Source: Hyphomicrobiales bacterium (GTDB lineage Bacteria; Pseudomonadota; Alphaproteobacteria; Rhizobiales; Rhizobiaceae). Taken from it: DNA of 64,000 nt. A model generated the notes under the pieces. It was not told the origin of the DNA and made no database searches. It saw only the letters and a program-made list of their open reading frames with translations. The position numbers and the translations under genes were made by a program. This document shows positions 17,468 to 27,429 of this stretch, piece after piece; position 1 is the first letter of the stretch; the number at the start of each line of letters is the position of its first letter. The DNA lies in assembly GCA_900466945.1 (NCBI GenBank), contig UBNV01000013.1, forward strand, positions 62,001-126,000, written 5' to 3'.

Positions 17468-18667
17468 TCAACCGTCGAATTCCTCGCCCTCGCGTGGCTG
17501 GCGCTCGCCCTTTCGGAACGGGGTGTGTTCACCCAGATACTCGCCGATCTGCGCAACTTCTCGCCGTTCCTGTGCAAGGTAGTCTGCAACGGCGCGCCGC
17601 AGCCCCGGATGCGTGATGAAATGAGCAGAATGGGTGATGACCGGCTCGTAACCACGGGCGAGCTTATGTTCGCCTTGGGCGCCAGCCTCGACGCGGCCGA
17701 GACCCTTCTCCAGCGCATAGTCGATGGCCTGGTGGTAGCAGACTTCGAAATGCAAAAAGGGATGGTCCTCTATGCAGCCCCAGTGGCGACCGTAAAGCGC
17801 ATCCGCGCCGATGAAATTGATCGCTCCGGCCACATAGCGCCCGTTGCGCTTCGCCATCACCAGCAGGACGTCGTCGGCCATGCGTTCTCCGACAAGCGAG
17901 TAGAACAGGCGGGTGAGATAGGGCCGCCCCCATTTGCGGCTTCCGGTGTCGATGTAAAAATGGAAGAACTGATCCCAGATTTCCTCCGTCAGATCGCTGC
18001 CCGTCAGCCAGTCGATGCTTAGCCCGTGTTCCAGTGCTGACCGGCGCTCTTTGCGCAGGTTCTTTCGCTTGGACGACGACAGTTCCCCGAGAAAGGCCTC
18101 GTGGTTCGCATAGCCGCGATTGATGAAATGGAATTGCTGGTCGGTCCGATGCAGAAAGCCCGATGCCGTAAGGGAAGGGAGCTCACCTTGCGGAAGGAAG
18201 GTTATGTGCGCCGAGGAGATGCCGAGTTCTTGCGCCACTTGCTGCAGCCCCTGGGCGAGCAGCAGCTGCACCCGATTGACATCTTCACCCTGGCGCACGA
18301 GCAGCCGGGGCCCCGTTGCCGGGGTGAACGGAATGGAAGCCTGGAGCTTGGGATAATACCGTCCGCCGGCGCGCTGGAACGCGTCGGCCCAGCCATGGTC
18401 GAAGACATATTCACCCTGACTATGGCTCTTGAGATAGCAGGGAATGGCGCCGACTAGGCGCCCTTCCTCTTCCAAAAGCAAATGATGTCCCATCCACCCG
18501 GTCTCGGCCGTGGCCGAGCCCGACTCTTCTAGGGCCGAGAGAAAGGCATGGGAGGTGAAGGGATTGTAACCCGGCCCGGAACGGGAGGCTCCGGAAAGCA
18601 AGCCCCATTCGCTGGGTGAAATCTCCTCGAAGGAGCGGACTACGCGGATCGTCACCTCGTCTGCCAT
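17468..18667 (-). CDS. GNAT/FemAB-like acyltransferase (DUF482 family)
   Basis: This 399-residue protein matches the DUF482 'peptidogalycan biosynthesis' group of the GNAT superfamily. Signs are NPFTSHAFLSALEESGSA, a YYPKLQASIPFTPATGPRLL segment, a SSSKRKNLRKERR basic stretch (about 195-207) and a C-terminal FYIDTGSRKWGRPYLTRLFY...GRHWGCIEDHPFLHFEVCYHQAIDYA region. FemAB relatives transfer amino acids from aminoacyl-tRNA, but substrates of this group are unproven. The gene starts 11 nt downstream of the glycerophosphodiesterase gene, probably in one operon with it and ridA. Confidence 0.85.
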   Translation of the reverse strand: MADEVTIRVVRSFEEISPSEWGLLSGASRSGPGYNPFTSHAFLSALEESGSATAETGWMGHHLLLEEEGRLVGAIPCYLKSHSQGEYVFDHGWADAFQRAGGRYYPKLQASIPFTPATGPRLLVRQGEDVNRVQLLLAQGLQQVAQELGISSAHITFLPQGELPSLTASGFLHRTDQQFHFINRGYANHEAFLGELSSSKRKNLRKERRSALEHGLSIDWLTGSDLTEEIWDQFFHFYIDTGSRKWGRPYLTRLFYSLVGERMADDVLLVMAKRNGRYVAGAINFIGADALYGRHWGCIEDHPFLHFEVCYHQAIDYALEKGLGRVEAGAQGEHKLARGYEPVITHSAHFITHPGLRRAVADYLAQERREVAQIGEYLGEHTPFRKGERQPREGEEFDG

Positions 18668-18677
18668 GGATCTCCCG

Positions 18678-19409
18678 TCAGGCGATCGCCGGCGACTGGC
18701 GCGGGTCGAAGCCTTCGAATGTCATCTGCTCTGCATATTTATAGGTCTGTACCCGCATCATTTCATCCCTGACGGTCCAGGTAATCACGGGTGTGCCCTT
18801 TTCACGCAGGTCTGTGATGAAGTCATTGGGCAGATGCGCGACGCAATAGGAGGTGAAGTCGAGGCCCAGCGCCATGGCTTCCGCATGCGCCGCGAGGTCT
18901 TCGGGTTTCACGCCTTCCGCCGTGAGCCCGACCGGCCACGGGCACTGTGCGCCTTTCAGGGCACGCAGCAGGTGATAGTCGAAGCTCATCAGCGCGACCT
19001 TGCCTTCATAGCCTTCCAGTACTTCGAGCACCGCCTCGACGAAGCCGTCGTCTTGCTCGGCGTCGATGCCCTTGAGTTCGATCACCAGCGGAACCTGGCC
19101 CTTCACGAGGTCGAGCATCTGGCGAAGCGTCGGGATCTTGTCCTTCGTCCCCCCGATGGACAACATCCGCAATTCGCCGGCAGTGCGCTCGCGCACCTCA
19201 CCGTTCATGTTGCAGAGGCGCTGCAGGTCGTGATCGTGGAAAACCATCGGCACGCTGTCGGAGGAAAGCTGGATGTCGCATTCGATCGCAAAGCCTGCCT
19301 CGATCGCCCTGCGGAAGGCCGAAAGCGTATTTTCCCAAATGGTCTTGTTCATGTCGTGGTAGCCGCGATGGGCGACCGGCAGATCCTTGATCCAGTCTAC
19401 GTGGCTCAC
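18678..19409 (-). CDS. Glycerophosphodiester phosphodiesterase
   Basis: This 243-residue GDPD TIM-barrel enzyme has the motif VAHRGYHD with H14 and R15, ECDIQLSSD with E43 and D45, VFHDHDLQRL with H58, and VIELKG later. It hydrolyses glycerophosphodiesters to glycerol-3-phosphate and an alcohol. No signal peptide is seen, so it is cytoplasmic. Its ATG overlaps the stop of the RidA gene (ATGA), which means coupled translation. Confidence 0.92.
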   Translation of the reverse strand: MSHVDWIKDLPVAHRGYHDMNKTIWENTLSAFRRAIEAGFAIECDIQLSSDSVPMVFHDHDLQRLCNMNGEVRERTAGELRMLSIGGTKDKIPTLRQMLDLVKGQVPLVIELKGIDAEQDDGFVEAVLEVLEGYEGKVALMSFDYHLLRALKGAQCPWPVGLTAEGVKPEDLAAHAEAMALGLDFTSYCVAHLPNDFITDLREKGTPVITWTVRDEMMRVQTYKYAEQMTFEGFDPRQSPAIA

Positions 19410-19876
19410 AGGGCAATCTCCAGGATGGCGTCGATCTCGACGGCGGCATTGAGTGGCAGTTGTGCCACGCCGACGGCTGCACGCGCATGTTTGCCCGCGT
19501 CGCCCAGCACATTGGCAATCAGGTTCGAGGCGCCATTGATGACGAGGTGCTGCTCGACGAAACCGGGTGCGGAAGCGACGAAGCCATTCAGCTTGACGAC
19601 CCTTTTGATGCGCGACAGGTCGCCGGACAGCGCAGCCTTGGCCTGGGCCAGGATGTTGATCGCGCAGAGTTCGGCCGCTCTTTGGGCGTCGGCCAGCGCT
19701 ACATCGCCACCGACGAGACCGATCACCGCCACTTTTCCGCCTTCAATCGGCAACTGGCCGGAGAGGAAGAGCAGGTTTCCGCTGATCACATAGGGCACGT
19801 AATTGGCGGCGGGGGCAGCGGCTTCCGGCAGGCTGATGCCCAGTGCTGCAAGGCGGCCGTCGATAGTGTCGGACAT
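19406..19876 (-). CDS. RidA family protein (YjgF-like)
   Basis: This 156-residue member of the long RidA subfamily contains YVISGNLLFLSGQLPIEGGKV, an AAELCAINILAQAKAALSGDLSRIKRVVKLNGFV segment and the terminal LPLNAAVEIDAILEI. Classical RidA enzymes hydrolyse reactive enamine/imine intermediates and use an Arg near the C-terminus. In this longer subgroup the position after KLNGFVAS... lacks a clear catalytic Arg, so activity is unproven. It heads the ridA - glycerophosphodiesterase - FemAB-like run and is divergent from the eipB gene (116 bp gap). Confidence 0.88.
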   Translation of the reverse strand: MSDTIDGRLAALGISLPEAAAPAANYVPYVISGNLLFLSGQLPIEGGKVAVIGLVGGDVALADAQRAAELCAINILAQAKAALSGDLSRIKRVVKLNGFVASAPGFVEQHLVINGASNLIANVLGDAGKHARAAVGVAQLPLNAAVEIDAILEIAL

Positions 19877-19992
19877 GGTCGATTCCCGGTCTGTTGATAA
19901 AAGTTGAGAAACTTGTGGCGACGAAAAGCATGTCTCGCTTTTGCCGGATGTGTTCTTATAACATCGATGACGAGTCCAACAGGAGGGTGTCG

Positions 19993-20823
19993 ATGTTTCC
20001 TTTGCGAATGGCGTTCCGAGCGTCGGTGGCGCTTGTTGCCGTCGGCGCCACGGGGGCTGCTGCATCCGCGGCCACCGTCGGCCTCGTGCCGCACCGCGCC
20101 GTCTATGAGATCGTGCTCAAGGAGGCATCCGACCGGTCGGGCATCGAATCCGTCCGCGGCCGTATGGTCTATGAATTCAGCGGTTCGGCCTGCAAGGGCT
20201 TCAACACCCAGTTCCGCTTTGTGACCCGAATTGACGTGGGCGAGGGTGTGCGCGTGACGGACCAGCGCTCGACCACCTTCGAGGACGTGACGGGCGGCAA
20301 GTTCCGTTTCGAGAACAAATCCTTCACGGATGACCAGCTCGACAAGGACGTGAGCGGTGCGGCATCCGAGTTGGGCGGCAAGGTCAAGATCGAGTTGACC
20401 GGCCCCGACAAGCGAGCACTCGAACTCGCAGACAGCCGCTTTCCCGCCGAGCACATGCTGGAAGTCATTGCCCGGGCGCGAAAGGGCGAACAGGTTTTCG
20501 AATCGCGGATCTTCGACGGCTCTGAGGACGGTGACCAGACCTTCTTGACCACGACTGTCGTCGGTGGCCCGAAGAAGTCGAGCGCGGCAGACCCCGAAGC
20601 CAAGGCCCTGGCAACGCTCGGAACCCAAGACTACTGGCCGGTGTCGATCGCCTATTTTGACGAGAAGACCAAGGGCGACCAGGAACCGATCTACAGCCAG
20701 TCCTTCAAGCTTTACGACAATGGCGTGACGCGCGATCTTACCCTCGACTATGGCGATTTCGTCCTGGCCGGCAAGCTGACCAAGCTCGAAGTCCTCGGCA
20801 AGCCGGACGGCGATTGCCACTAA
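19993..20823 (+). CDS. eipB: Cell envelope integrity protein EipB (DUF1849)
   Basis: This 276-residue periplasmic protein has a signal peptide (MFPLRMAFRASVALVAVG, cleavage after ASA near residue 26) and the DUF1849 pattern LVPHRAVYEIVLKEA. The VRGRMVYEFSGSACKGF segment has C67, and the terminal GDCH has C275; the two cysteines are those expected to form the disulfide of Brucella EipB. EipB is a beta-spiral protein conserved in Rhizobiales and needed for envelope integrity in Brucella. The ATG at 19993 follows AGGAGGG; the longer frame from 19894 overlaps the ridA promoter region. Confidence 0.9.
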   Translation: MFPLRMAFRASVALVAVGATGAAASAATVGLVPHRAVYEIVLKEASDRSGIESVRGRMVYEFSGSACKGFNTQFRFVTRIDVGEGVRVTDQRSTTFEDVTGGKFRFENKSFTDDQLDKDVSGAASELGGKVKIELTGPDKRALELADSRFPAEHMLEVIARARKGEQVFESRIFDGSEDGDQTFLTTTVVGGPKKSSAADPEAKALATLGTQDYWPVSIAYFDEKTKGDQEPIYSQSFKLYDNGVTRDLTLDYGDFVLAGKLTKLEVLGKPDGDCH

Positions 20824-20828
20824 TCGCC

Positions 20829-20856
20829 GAAGCCGCCGGCAAAATCGCGGCTTTCA
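20829..20856 (+). terminator. Possible weak terminator after eipB
   Basis: A 7-bp stem AAGCCGC/GCGGCTT (20830-20836 with 20847-20853), extendable by a G-T pair, is followed by a short TTTC. The T-tract is poor. Confidence 0.35.
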
Positions 20857-21011
20857 CACTTGCTTTTTGACTAGCGCCCCTGTATGGCCGCGTCATTCCA
20901 CACGCGAGACTTGGGATCGACAGGGAGAAATCCTGCCGCTTCCGCCCGGTGGTAGACCGAGAGGTCTGCTGTTTGTCTCGCGGGGGTTCAACCGGAAAAG
21001 GAGAAAAAGGC

Positions 21012-21779
21012 ATGGCATTGCCTGATTTTAGCATGCGTCAGCTTCTGGAAGCTGGCGTTCACTTCGGTCACCAGACGCACCGCTGGAACCCGAAGATGAA
21101 GCCGTACATCTTCGGCGATCGTAGCAACATCCACATCATCGACCTGGCTCAGACCGTTCCGATGCTGTCGCGCGCCCTTCAGGTCGTGTCCGACACCGTC
21201 GCTCGTGGCGGCCGCGTCCTGTTCGTCGGCACCAAGCGTCAGGCTTCGGAAATCATTGCTGACAGCGCCAAGCGTTCGGCCCAGTACTACGTCAACTCCC
21301 GCTGGCTCGGCGGCATGATGACCAACTGGAAGACCATTTCGAACTCGATCGCCCGTCTGCGCAAGCTCGACGAGATCCTGTCTTCGGAAGCCTCTGGCTA
21401 CTCCAAGAAGGAGCGCCTGAACCTCGAGCGCGAACGCGAAAAGCTCGAAAAGGCTCTCGGCGGTATCCGTGACATGGGCGGCACCCCGGACCTGATGTTC
21501 ATCATCGACACCAACAAGGAAAAGATCGCGATCGACGAAGCCAAGCGCCTCGGCATCCCGGTTGTTGCTGTTATCGATTCGAACTGCGATCCGGATCTCA
21601 TCGACTACCCGATCCCGGGTAACGACGACGCTTCGCGCGCCATCGCTCTCTACTGCGACCTGATCTCGCGCGCTGCCATCGACGGCATCGCTCGCCAGCA
21701 GGGCTCCTCCGGTCGTGACATCGGCGCCTCTGCCGAAGCTCCGATCGAGCCGGCTCTCGAGACCGAAGCAGAAGCTTGA
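21012..21779 (+). CDS. rpsB: 30S ribosomal protein S2
   Basis: This 255-residue S2 protein of the small subunit begins [35 protein letters not shown] and contains the [14 protein letters not shown] motif and the C-terminal [11 protein letters not shown] segment typical of the family. A short Glu/Ala tail ends it. AAAGGAGAAAAAGGC sits before the ATG at 21012; the longer frame from 20949 lies in the leader. It is followed by tsf, with two GC-rich hairpins between. Confidence 0.98.
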   Translation: MALPDFSMRQLLEAGVHFGHQTHRWNPKMKPYIFGDRSNIHIIDLAQTVPMLSRALQVVSDTVARGGRVLFVGTKRQASEIIADSAKRSAQYYVNSRWLGGMMTNWKTISNSIARLRKLDEILSSEASGYSKKERLNLEREREKLEKALGGIRDMGGTPDLMFIIDTNKEKIAIDEAKRLGIPVVAVIDSNCDPDLIDYPIPGNDDASRAIALYCDLISRAAIDGIARQQGSSGRDIGASAEAPIEPALETEAEA

Positions 21780-21789
21780 TGCTTCGAAC

Positions 21790-21861
21790 GCGGCGGAGTT
21801 GATCCGCCGCACCCGTCAAGGGATACGGCCGCCCGAAAGCTCGTCTGAGCCTCGGGCGGCC
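21790..21861 (+). promoter_or_regulatory. Two tandem hairpins between rpsB and tsf
   Basis: The first hairpin is a perfect 8-bp stem GCGGCGGA/TCCGCCGC (21790-21797 with 21803-21810). The second has a 10-bp outer stem GGCCGCCCGA/TCGGGCGGCC (21827-21836 with 21852-21861) plus a 4-bp inner stem. Neither has a T-run. They probably act as a partial terminator or processing/stability element, since rpsB and tsf are commonly co-transcribed with attenuation between them. The rest of the gap to 22028 holds nothing I can name. Confidence 0.5.
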
Positions 21862-22028
21862 TCGCAATTCCGGCGACCTGTCACCGATACGGTCCTGAAT
21901 GCGTTCAAGGTTTTCGTGGTGACCTGCTTCATCACGTTGTCACACTTCCGGGTACATTTCGTCCCCCAAACAGCATGCACCGGGTCACGATGGTCTGGCG
22001 CATCGCTTGAACAGACAAGAGGCAAACA

Positions 22029-22955
22029 ATGGCTGAAATCACTGCAGCACTGGTTAAGGAACTGCGCGAGAAGTCCGGCGCAGGCATGATGGACTGCAAG
22101 AAGGCTCTCATCGAGAACGACGGTGACGTCGAAGCTGCCATCGACTGGCTGCGCGCCAAGGGTATCGCCAAGGCCGACAAGAAGTCGGGCCGCACGGCTG
22201 CTGAAGGCCTAATCGGCATCAACGGCGCAGGCACCTCGGCGGTTGTCGTCGAAGTCAACTCCGAAACCGACTTCGTTGCCCGCAACGACGCCTTCCAGGA
22301 CCTCGTCCGCGGCGTGGCTTCCGTGGCCATCGGGACCGACGGTTCCGTCGAGGCGATCGGCGCTGCCATGTATCCGGCCAGCGGCAAGACCGTCACCGAC
22401 ACCATCAAGGATGCCATCGCACATATCGGCGAGAACATGACGCTGCGCCGCGCCGTCAAGCTCTCGGTCGAGGACGGCGTCGTCGCGACCTACATCCACA
22501 ATGCCGCCTCTGAAGGCCTCGGCAAGCTCGGCGTTCTCGTTGCGCTGAAGTCGACTGGCAACAAGGACGTGCTCGCTGCCATCGGCCGTCAGGTCGCCAT
22601 GCACATCGCGGCCACCAACCCGCTCGCCATCCGTTCGGAAGAAGTCGATGCCGCTGTCGCCGAGCGCGAGCGCAACGTCTTCATCGAACAGTCGCGCGCC
22701 TCGGGCAAGCCGGACGCAATCATCGAGAAGATGGTCGAAGGCCGCATGCGCAAGTTCTTCGAAGAAGTCGCCCTTCTCTCGCAGGCTTTCGTCATCAACC
22801 CTGACCTGACCGTTTGCGACGCCATCAAGGCTGCCGAAAAGGACGCAGGCGCCCCGATCGAAGTCACCGGCATGGCACGTCTGCTGCTCGGCGAAGGCAT
22901 CGAGAAGGAAGAGAGCGACTTCGCTGCTGAAGTCGCTGCTGTGGCCAAGGGCTGA
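22029..22955 (+). CDS. tsf: Elongation factor Ts
   Basis: This 308-residue nucleotide-exchange factor for EF-Tu has an N-terminal UBA-like domain followed by the signature [33 protein letters not shown]. It also has the [16 protein letters not shown] motif that contacts EF-Tu, and two core subdomains. Length is typical for alphaproteobacteria. Its start follows AAGAGGCAAACA. It continues the rpsB-tsf-pyrH-frr order. Confidence 0.98.
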   Translation: MAEITAALVKELREKSGAGMMDCKKALIENDGDVEAAIDWLRAKGIAKADKKSGRTAAEGLIGINGAGTSAVVVEVNSETDFVARNDAFQDLVRGVASVAIGTDGSVEAIGAAMYPASGKTVTDTIKDAIAHIGENMTLRRAVKLSVEDGVVATYIHNAASEGLGKLGVLVALKSTGNKDVLAAIGRQVAMHIAATNPLAIRSEEVDAAVAERERNVFIEQSRASGKPDAIIEKMVEGRMRKFFEEVALLSQAFVINPDLTVCDAIKAAEKDAGAPIEVTGMARLLLGEGIEKEESDFAAEVAAVAKG

Positions 22956-22989
22956 TCAGAGATCCTCTCCTTCTTCGAGGGAAAACATC

Positions 22990-23015
22990 GGGCATCGCGT
23001 GACAACGCGGTGCCC
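22990..23015 (+). terminator. Hairpin between tsf and pyrH
   Basis: A 10-bp stem with one G-T pair (22990-22999 with 23006-23015) and a 6-nt loop is followed by TTCGTGT. It may terminate part of the rpsB-tsf transcription before pyrH; the T-tract is weak. Confidence 0.4.
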
Positions 23016-23053
23016 TTCGTGTATCCGGCTCAGAATTGATCTCGGGAGCATTC

Positions 23054-23776
23054 ATGTCAGCCAAGCCATTGTTCAAGCGCGTCCTCCTCAAGGCTTCCGG
23101 CGAAGCCCTCATGGGCAGTCAGGGATTCGGGATCGATGTGGCCGTGGCTGACCGGATCGCCGGTGACATCGCCGAAGCGCGGCGCATGGGCGTCGAAGTC
23201 GGTGTCGTCGTCGGTGGCGGCAATATCTTCCGCGGCGTGGCCGTCGCATCCAAGGGCGGTGACCGCGTGACCGGCGACCACATGGGCATGCTGGCGACCG
23301 TCATCAACGCACTCGCGCTTGCCACCTCGCTGCGCAAGCTCGACATCGACACAGTGGTTCTCTCGGCGATCGCCATGCCGGAAATCTGCGAAAGCTTCTC
23401 GCAGCGTGCTGCTCTTCACCATCTGGCGCAAGGCAGGGTGGTGATCTTCGCTGGCGGCACGGGCAATCCCTTCTTCACCACCGATTCTGCCGCAGCGCTC
23501 CGTGCTGCCGAAATTGGCGCGCAGGCAATCTTCAAGGGCACGCAAGTTGACGGGATCTATTCCGCCGACCCGAAGAAAGTCGCTGACGCCACGCGCTTCG
23601 ACCGTCTGACCCATGATGAAGTCCTGCAGAAGGGGCTTGCCGTCATGGACGTTGCGGCCGTGGCCTTGGCGCGTGAGAACCATATTCCGATCATCGTCTT
23701 CTCGATCCACGAGAAGGGTGGCTTCGGCGAAATCCTGTCTGGCGCCGGTCGCATGACGATCGTCACCGACAACTGA
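23054..23776 (+). CDS. pyrH: UMP kinase
   Basis: This 240-residue hexameric kinase phosphorylates UMP to UDP. Family marks are KRVLLKASGEALMG at the N-terminus, GVEVGVVVGGGNIFRG, the DHMGMLATVINALAL segment and FAGGTGNPFFTTDSAAALRA. The ATG at 23054 is chosen because homologues begin at this Met and CGGGAGC precedes it; an ATT-type extension from 23036 is not supported. It is 98 bp after tsf and 61 bp before frr. Confidence 0.97.
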   Translation: MSAKPLFKRVLLKASGEALMGSQGFGIDVAVADRIAGDIAEARRMGVEVGVVVGGGNIFRGVAVASKGGDRVTGDHMGMLATVINALALATSLRKLDIDTVVLSAIAMPEICESFSQRAALHHLAQGRVVIFAGGTGNPFFTTDSAAALRAAEIGAQAIFKGTQVDGIYSADPKKVADATRFDRLTHDEVLQKGLAVMDVAAVALARENHIPIIVFSIHEKGGFGEILSGAGRMTIVTDN

Positions 23777-23837
23777 TGAAAATGAGCGGCGGCCATCCCG
23801 CGATGCCGCCAGCTGACAGAGCAATGGGAGAACCATG

Positions 23838-24398
23838 ATGACCGCAGGGGTTGATCTCAACGACATCAAGCGCCGCATGGACGGTGCCATCAACGCATTC
23901 AAGAACGATATCGCGTCGCTGCGTACAGGCCGTGCCTCGGCCAACATCCTCGATCCGGTGACCGTCGAAGCCTATGGTTCGCGCGTGCCGCTCAATCAGG
24001 TGGCCAACGTGACCGTGCCCGAGCCCCGCATGCTGGGTGTCTCCATCTGGGACAAGTCCATGGTCAATGCTGTCGACCGCGCCATTCGCGAGGCCAATCT
24101 CGGCCTCAACCCGATCATGGACGGCCAGAACCTTCGCATTCCTCTGCCGGAATTGAACGAGGAACGCCGCAAGTCGCTCGTCAAGGTGGCACATGACTAC
24201 GCCGAAAAGGCCAAGGTTGCCATTCGCCATGTGCGTCGCGACGGCATGGACGGCCTGAAGAAGGCTGAAAAGGACGGCGCGATCAGTCAGGACGACAGCC
24301 GCTCCCTGTCCGACAAGGTGCAGAAGATGACCGACGAGACGATTGTCGATGTCGACCGCTTGCTCGCGGACAAGGAAAAGGAAATCATGCAGGTTTAA
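23838..24398 (+). CDS. frr: Ribosome recycling factor
   Basis: This 186-residue factor releases ribosomes after termination together with EF-G. It is a three-helix-bundle protein with [39 protein letters not shown] and [29 protein letters not shown]. Two ATGs are adjacent (23835 and 23838); the second lies 7 nt from GGGAG and gives the usual 186 residues. It follows pyrH and precedes uppS in the standard order. Confidence 0.96.
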   Translation: MTAGVDLNDIKRRMDGAINAFKNDIASLRTGRASANILDPVTVEAYGSRVPLNQVANVTVPEPRMLGVSIWDKSMVNAVDRAIREANLGLNPIMDGQNLRIPLPELNEERRKSLVKVAHDYAEKAKVAIRHVRRDGMDGLKKAEKDGAISQDDSRSLSDKVQKMTDETIVDVDRLLADKEKEIMQV

Positions 24399-24447
24399 GG
24401 CAGAGTCGTTCTTCGCCGTACTCTCCGAGCCGCCTGGATCCTCGCCA

Positions 24448-25191
24448 ATGTCGACAGTTCAACATCGCATCGTTCCGCAGCATGTTGCGATCATCATGGA
24501 TGGCAATGGGCGCTGGGCGAATGCACGCGGCCTGCCGCGAACCTTTGGCCACCGCAAGGGGGTCGAGACTGTCCGCGAGACGGTGAAGGCGGCTGGTGAG
24601 GCCGGCATATCGTTCCTGACGCTGTTTGCCTTCTCCTCAGAGAACTGGCGGCGACCGGAAGCCGAGGTCAACGAACTCTTCGGCCTGCTGAAAGCCTTTA
24701 TTCGCCGTGATCTCGCCGATCTGCATCGCGCGGGTGTCCGCATTCGCGTGATCGGGGACCGCCAGAACCTCCGCGACGACATCCGTTCGCTTCTCCTCGA
24801 AGCGGAGGAAACCACGGTCGAAAACCAGGCCATGACCCTCGTCATCGCCTTCAACTACGGGTCGCGCGACGAGATTGCGCGGGCTGCTGCGCGTCTCGCA
24901 GTCGAAGTGCAGGCCGGCAGGCTTGAACCGTCTCAAATCGACGCACAAAAGCTGAACGACTTCCTCGATACGGCCGGTATTCCCGATCCGGATCTGGTGA
25001 TCCGCACCAGCGGCGAGGAGCGCCTGTCGAATTTCCTGCTCTGGCAGGCGGCTTATGCCGAGCTGATGTTCGTGCCCGATTTCTGGCCGGACTTCACGCC
25101 CGCACTATTCGACAGTGTCCTGGAACGATACGCAGCGCGCGATCGTCGCTTCGGTGGCCTGTCGGCCAAAGCGGTGGCAGTCGGCTCATGA
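24448..25191 (+). CDS. uppS: Undecaprenyl diphosphate synthase (cis-prenyltransferase)
   Basis: This 247-residue enzyme makes the C55 lipid carrier for peptidoglycan and O-antigen. It has [12 protein letters not shown] with the catalytic Asp (D18), [27 protein letters not shown] and the C-terminal [27 protein letters not shown]. The last contains the Arg and Glu residues that bind isopentenyl diphosphate. The ATG at 24448 is selected over a frame from 24343 that overlaps frr. Its stop overlaps the cdsA start (ATGA). Confidence 0.96.
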   Translation: MSTVQHRIVPQHVAIIMDGNGRWANARGLPRTFGHRKGVETVRETVKAAGEAGISFLTLFAFSSENWRRPEAEVNELFGLLKAFIRRDLADLHRAGVRIRVIGDRQNLRDDIRSLLLEAEETTVENQAMTLVIAFNYGSRDEIARAAARLAVEVQAGRLEPSQIDAQKLNDFLDTAGIPDPDLVIRTSGEERLSNFLLWQAAYAELMFVPDFWPDFTPALFDSVLERYAARDRRFGGLSAKAVAVGS

Positions 25192-26033
25192 CCTTGACGA
25201 TGTCGCGCGAACTCCAGCTCAGGATCGTTTCTGCCATTGTCTTGATCGTGGTTGTTCTGGCGGCGACTTGGTTCGGCGGGCTGGCCTTCAAGGGGGTGGC
25301 TGCTGCGATTGGTCTGTTGATCTATTACGAGTGGTCGACCATCACGAGGCTTGCCGACGGCAGCCTGAGAGCCAACGCGTTTGGCTGGCTGGCGATGGCG
25401 CTGATTAGCCTGAACATGCTGTTCGGCCAGGCCGACATGACGGTGCCGCTTTTCGCCGGCCTGGTCATCACCCTGGCTATCCCGTCCTTGCTGCGTCGTG
25501 TCAGCTGGTGGCAGCCCGCCGGATTGTTTTATGCCGGCCTCAGCGCCATTTCGCTATCGGCCATCCGGGGTGAGGATTCGCTCGGCTTCATCGCCATGCT
25601 TTTCGTCTTCGTCGTTGTCTGGGCAACCGACATCCTGGCATACTTCGTCGGTCGGGCCATAGGTGGTCCGAAGCTTGCCCCGCGCATCTCGCCCGGCAAG
25701 ACTTGGTCCGGCGCGATCGGCGGGACTGTCGCCGGCGTCGTCGGCGGCCTCGTGGTTGCCATGACGCACTTCCAGGACATCGGCATCTGGGTCGGTCTCG
25801 TGGCGTTCGCGCTGTCGGTTGCAAGCCAGATTGGCGACCTCTTCGAATCCTTCATCAAGCGCCGCTTTGGCGTGAAGGATTCGAGCAGGCTGATCCCGGG
25901 CCATGGCGGGGTGATGGATCGCGTCGATGGCCTTGTATTTGCCTGTTTTGCAGCGTTTTTCTTGGCAATTGCCGGCTCGGCAGGAAGTGGCGGTGCCGTC
26001 GCTTCGATGGGTGCCTTCCTCTTCGGTCTCTGA
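25188..26033 (+). CDS. cdsA: Phosphatidate cytidylyltransferase
   Basis: This 281-residue integral membrane enzyme forms CDP-diacylglycerol from phosphatidate and CTP, the branch point of phospholipid synthesis. Many hydrophobic segments precede the family signature near the C-terminus: [21 protein letters not shown] followed by MDRVD (about residues 222-246; the first S is in LFES). Translation is coupled to uppS through an ATGA overlap. It belongs to the uppS-cdsA-rseP-bamA envelope run. Confidence 0.95.
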   Translation: MTLTMSRELQLRIVSAIVLIVVVLAATWFGGLAFKGVAAAIGLLIYYEWSTITRLADGSLRANAFGWLAMALISLNMLFGQADMTVPLFAGLVITLAIPSLLRRVSWWQPAGLFYAGLSAISLSAIRGEDSLGFIAMLFVFVVVWATDILAYFVGRAIGGPKLAPRISPGKTWSGAIGGTVAGVVGGLVVAMTHFQDIGIWVGLVAFALSVASQIGDLFESFIKRRFGVKDSSRLIPGHGGVMDRVDGLVFACFAAFFLAIAGSAGSGGAVASMGAFLFGL

Positions 26034-26100
26034 GTGGCGCGCACGGCTGGACGAAGGACCGCTTCAACATTCGCCATGGGCGAGATCAGGATACGGATAG

Positions 26101-27234
26101 ATGGAACAGATCGGCTCAATCCTCAGCTTCCTTGGTGGGTATATCCTGCCCTACATCCTGATTCTGTCTCTGCTCGTTTTCATTCACGAAATGGGGCACT
26201 ACCTTGCCGGCCGCTGGTCGGGCATACGGATCCTGGCTTTTTCTGTCGGTTTTGGTCCGGAACTCGTGGGCTTTACCGACAAGCACGGCACACGCTGGAA
26301 GATCTCTGCCATTCCGCTGGGCGGCTATGTCCGCTTTTTTGGGGATGCCGATGCGGCCAGCCGCCCTGACGGGACGATGGCCGAGGAACTGACCGAGGAG
26401 GAGCGGGCCCAGACCCTGAACGGCGCGAAGCTGTGGAAGCGTGCCGTGACTGTCGCGGCCGGACCACTTGCCAATTTCCTGCTCGCCATCGTGATCTTCG
26501 CCGGCATGTTCGCGACCATGGGCAAGCCGGTCTCCGATCCGGTCGTTGCCGACATCAAGGCGGGCAGTGCAGCCGAAACAGCCGGGATTGCCCGTGGTGA
26601 CGTCCTGGTCGCCCTGGATGGCCGTGCAATCGAGACCTTTGACGATGTCGTGCGCTACATCACCATGCGTCCGGAAGTCCCGGTCGAAGTGACGGTGCGC
26701 CGCAATGGCGAGGAGATTGATTTTCCGCTGGTGCCGCAACGTGCAGAAACCAGCGACCGGTTTGGCAACAAGATGGAAGTCGGGCAGATCGGCATCATCA
26801 CCGACCAGCAGGCCGGCAATTTCCGCGTCGTACAACTGTCTCCGCTAGAGGCCGTATGGGAAGGCGTGCGCCAGACCGGTCATATCGTCACCGGCACTTT
26901 CGATTATATCGGCAACATGATCGCGGGCCGAATGAATGCCGACCAGCTGGGCGGACCGGTGAGAGTCGTGCAGGCATCGGGCCAGATGGCGACGCTCGGC
27001 GTTATCGCTCTGTTAAATCTGGCAGCGGTTCTTTCCGTTTCTCTGGGGCTTTTGAATTTGTTCCCAGTTCCGGTCCTTGACGGGGGACATCTCGTTCTCT
27101 ACGCGATTGAAGCAGTACGGGGGAGGCCGATGGGGCAGGGCGCACAAGAAATCGCATTCCGGATTGGGATGGCGATGATCCTGTCTCTGATGGTCTTCGC
27201 CACCTGGAACGACATAAGCCGTTTGATTGGCTAG
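26101..27234 (+). CDS. rseP: RIP metalloprotease RseP (site-2 protease)
   Basis: This 377-residue intramembrane zinc protease has the HExxH motif in FIHEMGHYLAGR (H29, E30, H33) inside the first membrane segment. A PDZ domain follows in the periplasm (about residues 130-215: AGSAAETAGIARGDVLVALDGRAIETFDDV), and the NLFPVPVLDGGHL motif in the third membrane segment supplies the Asp ligand. The classical role is cleavage of anti-sigma factors; in Rhizobiales the substrate is less certain. It lies between cdsA and bamA. Confidence 0.96.
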   Translation: MEQIGSILSFLGGYILPYILILSLLVFIHEMGHYLAGRWSGIRILAFSVGFGPELVGFTDKHGTRWKISAIPLGGYVRFFGDADAASRPDGTMAEELTEEERAQTLNGAKLWKRAVTVAAGPLANFLLAIVIFAGMFATMGKPVSDPVVADIKAGSAAETAGIARGDVLVALDGRAIETFDDVVRYITMRPEVPVEVTVRRNGEEIDFPLVPQRAETSDRFGNKMEVGQIGIITDQQAGNFRVVQLSPLEAVWEGVRQTGHIVTGTFDYIGNMIAGRMNADQLGGPVRVVQASGQMATLGVIALLNLAAVLSVSLGLLNLFPVPVLDGGHLVLYAIEAVRGRPMGQGAQEIAFRIGMAMILSLMVFATWNDISRLIG

Positions 27235-27429
27235 ACGGGGAAGCTTGCACACCGAGAAAGGATTTGTTTACGATGTTTCAAATCGATAGTGGCGATTGGG
27301 CCACGCGTTGAAATGAAGTAAACAGAAATTAACTCGCACACTTGCTTGTAGGGTAAAACCCGTTAAAACCACACACGGGCCGGAGTCGGGTGCCGACTGC
27401 GGGGCAATTGAAGAAGGTATAGTATACAC